From positions 577,195,549 through 577,259,548 of the forward strand of contig NC_056749.1 in assembly GCF_019279795.1 (NCBI RefSeq): a DNA stretch of 64,000 bases. The letters are read 5' to 3'. Source of the stretch: Protopterus annectens. Taxonomy: Eukaryota; Chordata; Ceratodontiformes; Protopteridae. Made by a program: the position numbers and the translations under genes. Positions 63,745 through 64,000 of this stretch are shown here, in pieces (the stretch's first letter is position 1; every line of letters begins with the position of its first letter). The notes under the pieces were generated by a model. The model was not told where the DNA came from. It did not search any database and was given only the letters and a program-made list of their open reading frames with translations.

Positions 63745-64000
63745 TCTCCACTTCCATTAGTCGCCAGGCAGGAAACCCTCTCCTCACCTGTTTGCATTAT
63801 TATTCTGGCCTCCCATAAGCCATCCACCAGAAAACTCTACAGAGATGAGTGGAAAAGGTTTGCGCTCTGGTCTAAAAATCAGATGTTAGACCCCCTTCTC
63901 AGCTCCTGTATCTGTTATACTTCAATACCTATCTTGAGTTTTTTGAGAGTGGAGCATCAGCTTCTACAATTCTAGTCCACTTGGCAGCTATCTCCAATTT
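63745..64000 (+). pseudogene. Start of the tyrosine recombinase of element F, cut by the window edge
   Basis: SPLPLVARQETLSSPVCIIILASHKPSTRKLYRDEWKRFALWSKNQ matches the N-terminal part of the YR in B and E (LASHKPSTRKLYRDKRKGF). Frame continuity is already lost near 63905. The catalytic residues lie outside the window. Confidence 0.85.

Larger units (their letters stand above)
55557..64000 (+). mobile_element. DIRS-like retrotransposon F (right end outside window)
   Basis: Second-subfamily DIRS with its left ITR at 55557-55690, Gag, RT-RNase H with the domain lost from E, and the start of the YR at the window edge. It contains a CR1 in the leader region (55902-58918) and a MITE in RNase H (62897-63205). 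Gag is broken, while the RT core frame is open for 288 codons. Confidence 0.9.

Overview
The window reads as eukaryotic, most likely vertebrate, intergenic DNA made almost entirely of nested retrotransposons. I see no bacterial gene organisation, no rRNA or tRNA gene and no host protein-coding exon that I can defend. The mix of tyrosine-recombinase (DIRS1-like) elements, CR1-like LINEs with near-identical 3' tails and Penelope-like elements (PLEs) fits a vertebrate with a large, repeat-rich genome such as a lungfish, salamander or caecilian. That placement is inference; the sequence alone does not fix the species.

Seven DIRS-like elements, all on the + strand, form the backbone. I label them A (1-5100, left end outside the window), B (5855-11800), C (16791-22398), D (40676-51092), E (25744-30183), F (55557 to beyond 64000) and G (an older copy, remnants from about 38960 to 55556). 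Each complete copy has inverted terminal repeats (ITRs), a Gag-like ORF with a Cys/His cluster and an acidic tract, an RT-RNase H-methyltransferase-like ORF, a tyrosine recombinase (YR) ORF, and an internal complementary region (ICR) that carries the circle junction. A, C and D form one subfamily (ICR core ACATAGTACAGTT). B and E form a second (core AGATAAAGAAGTT), with F assigned by similarity. C is the best preserved: Gag is open, RT has one nonsense codon and YR has one frameshift. A keeps open RT and YR frames.

Other elements are inserted in or between these. CR1 LINEs: an old degenerate copy on the minus strand at 12911-16080, a 5'-truncated plus-strand copy at 35543-38330, a near full-length minus-strand copy inside F at 55902-58918, and 3' fragments at 23786-24241 and 39532-40135. 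PLEs: one split into inverted and direct halves inside D, one inside G, two degenerate minus-strand fragments (about 22480-24540 and 30470-31350) and a small inverted-repeat terminal fragment at 16188-16473. Small elements include a foldback (24668-24918), a MITE with 18-bp termini inside F (62897-63205) and a relative of it near 31500-31760.

The layering gives a relative chronology: G is oldest; D inserted into the RNase H region of G; a PLE then inserted into the YR gene of D; another PLE inserted into the YR gene of G; F inserted at the ICR of G; a CR1 and a MITE inserted into F. The most unusual structure is the PLE in D. Its 5' half is inverted and its 3' half is direct, and the two halves are separated by a second 788-bp copy of the target DNA.
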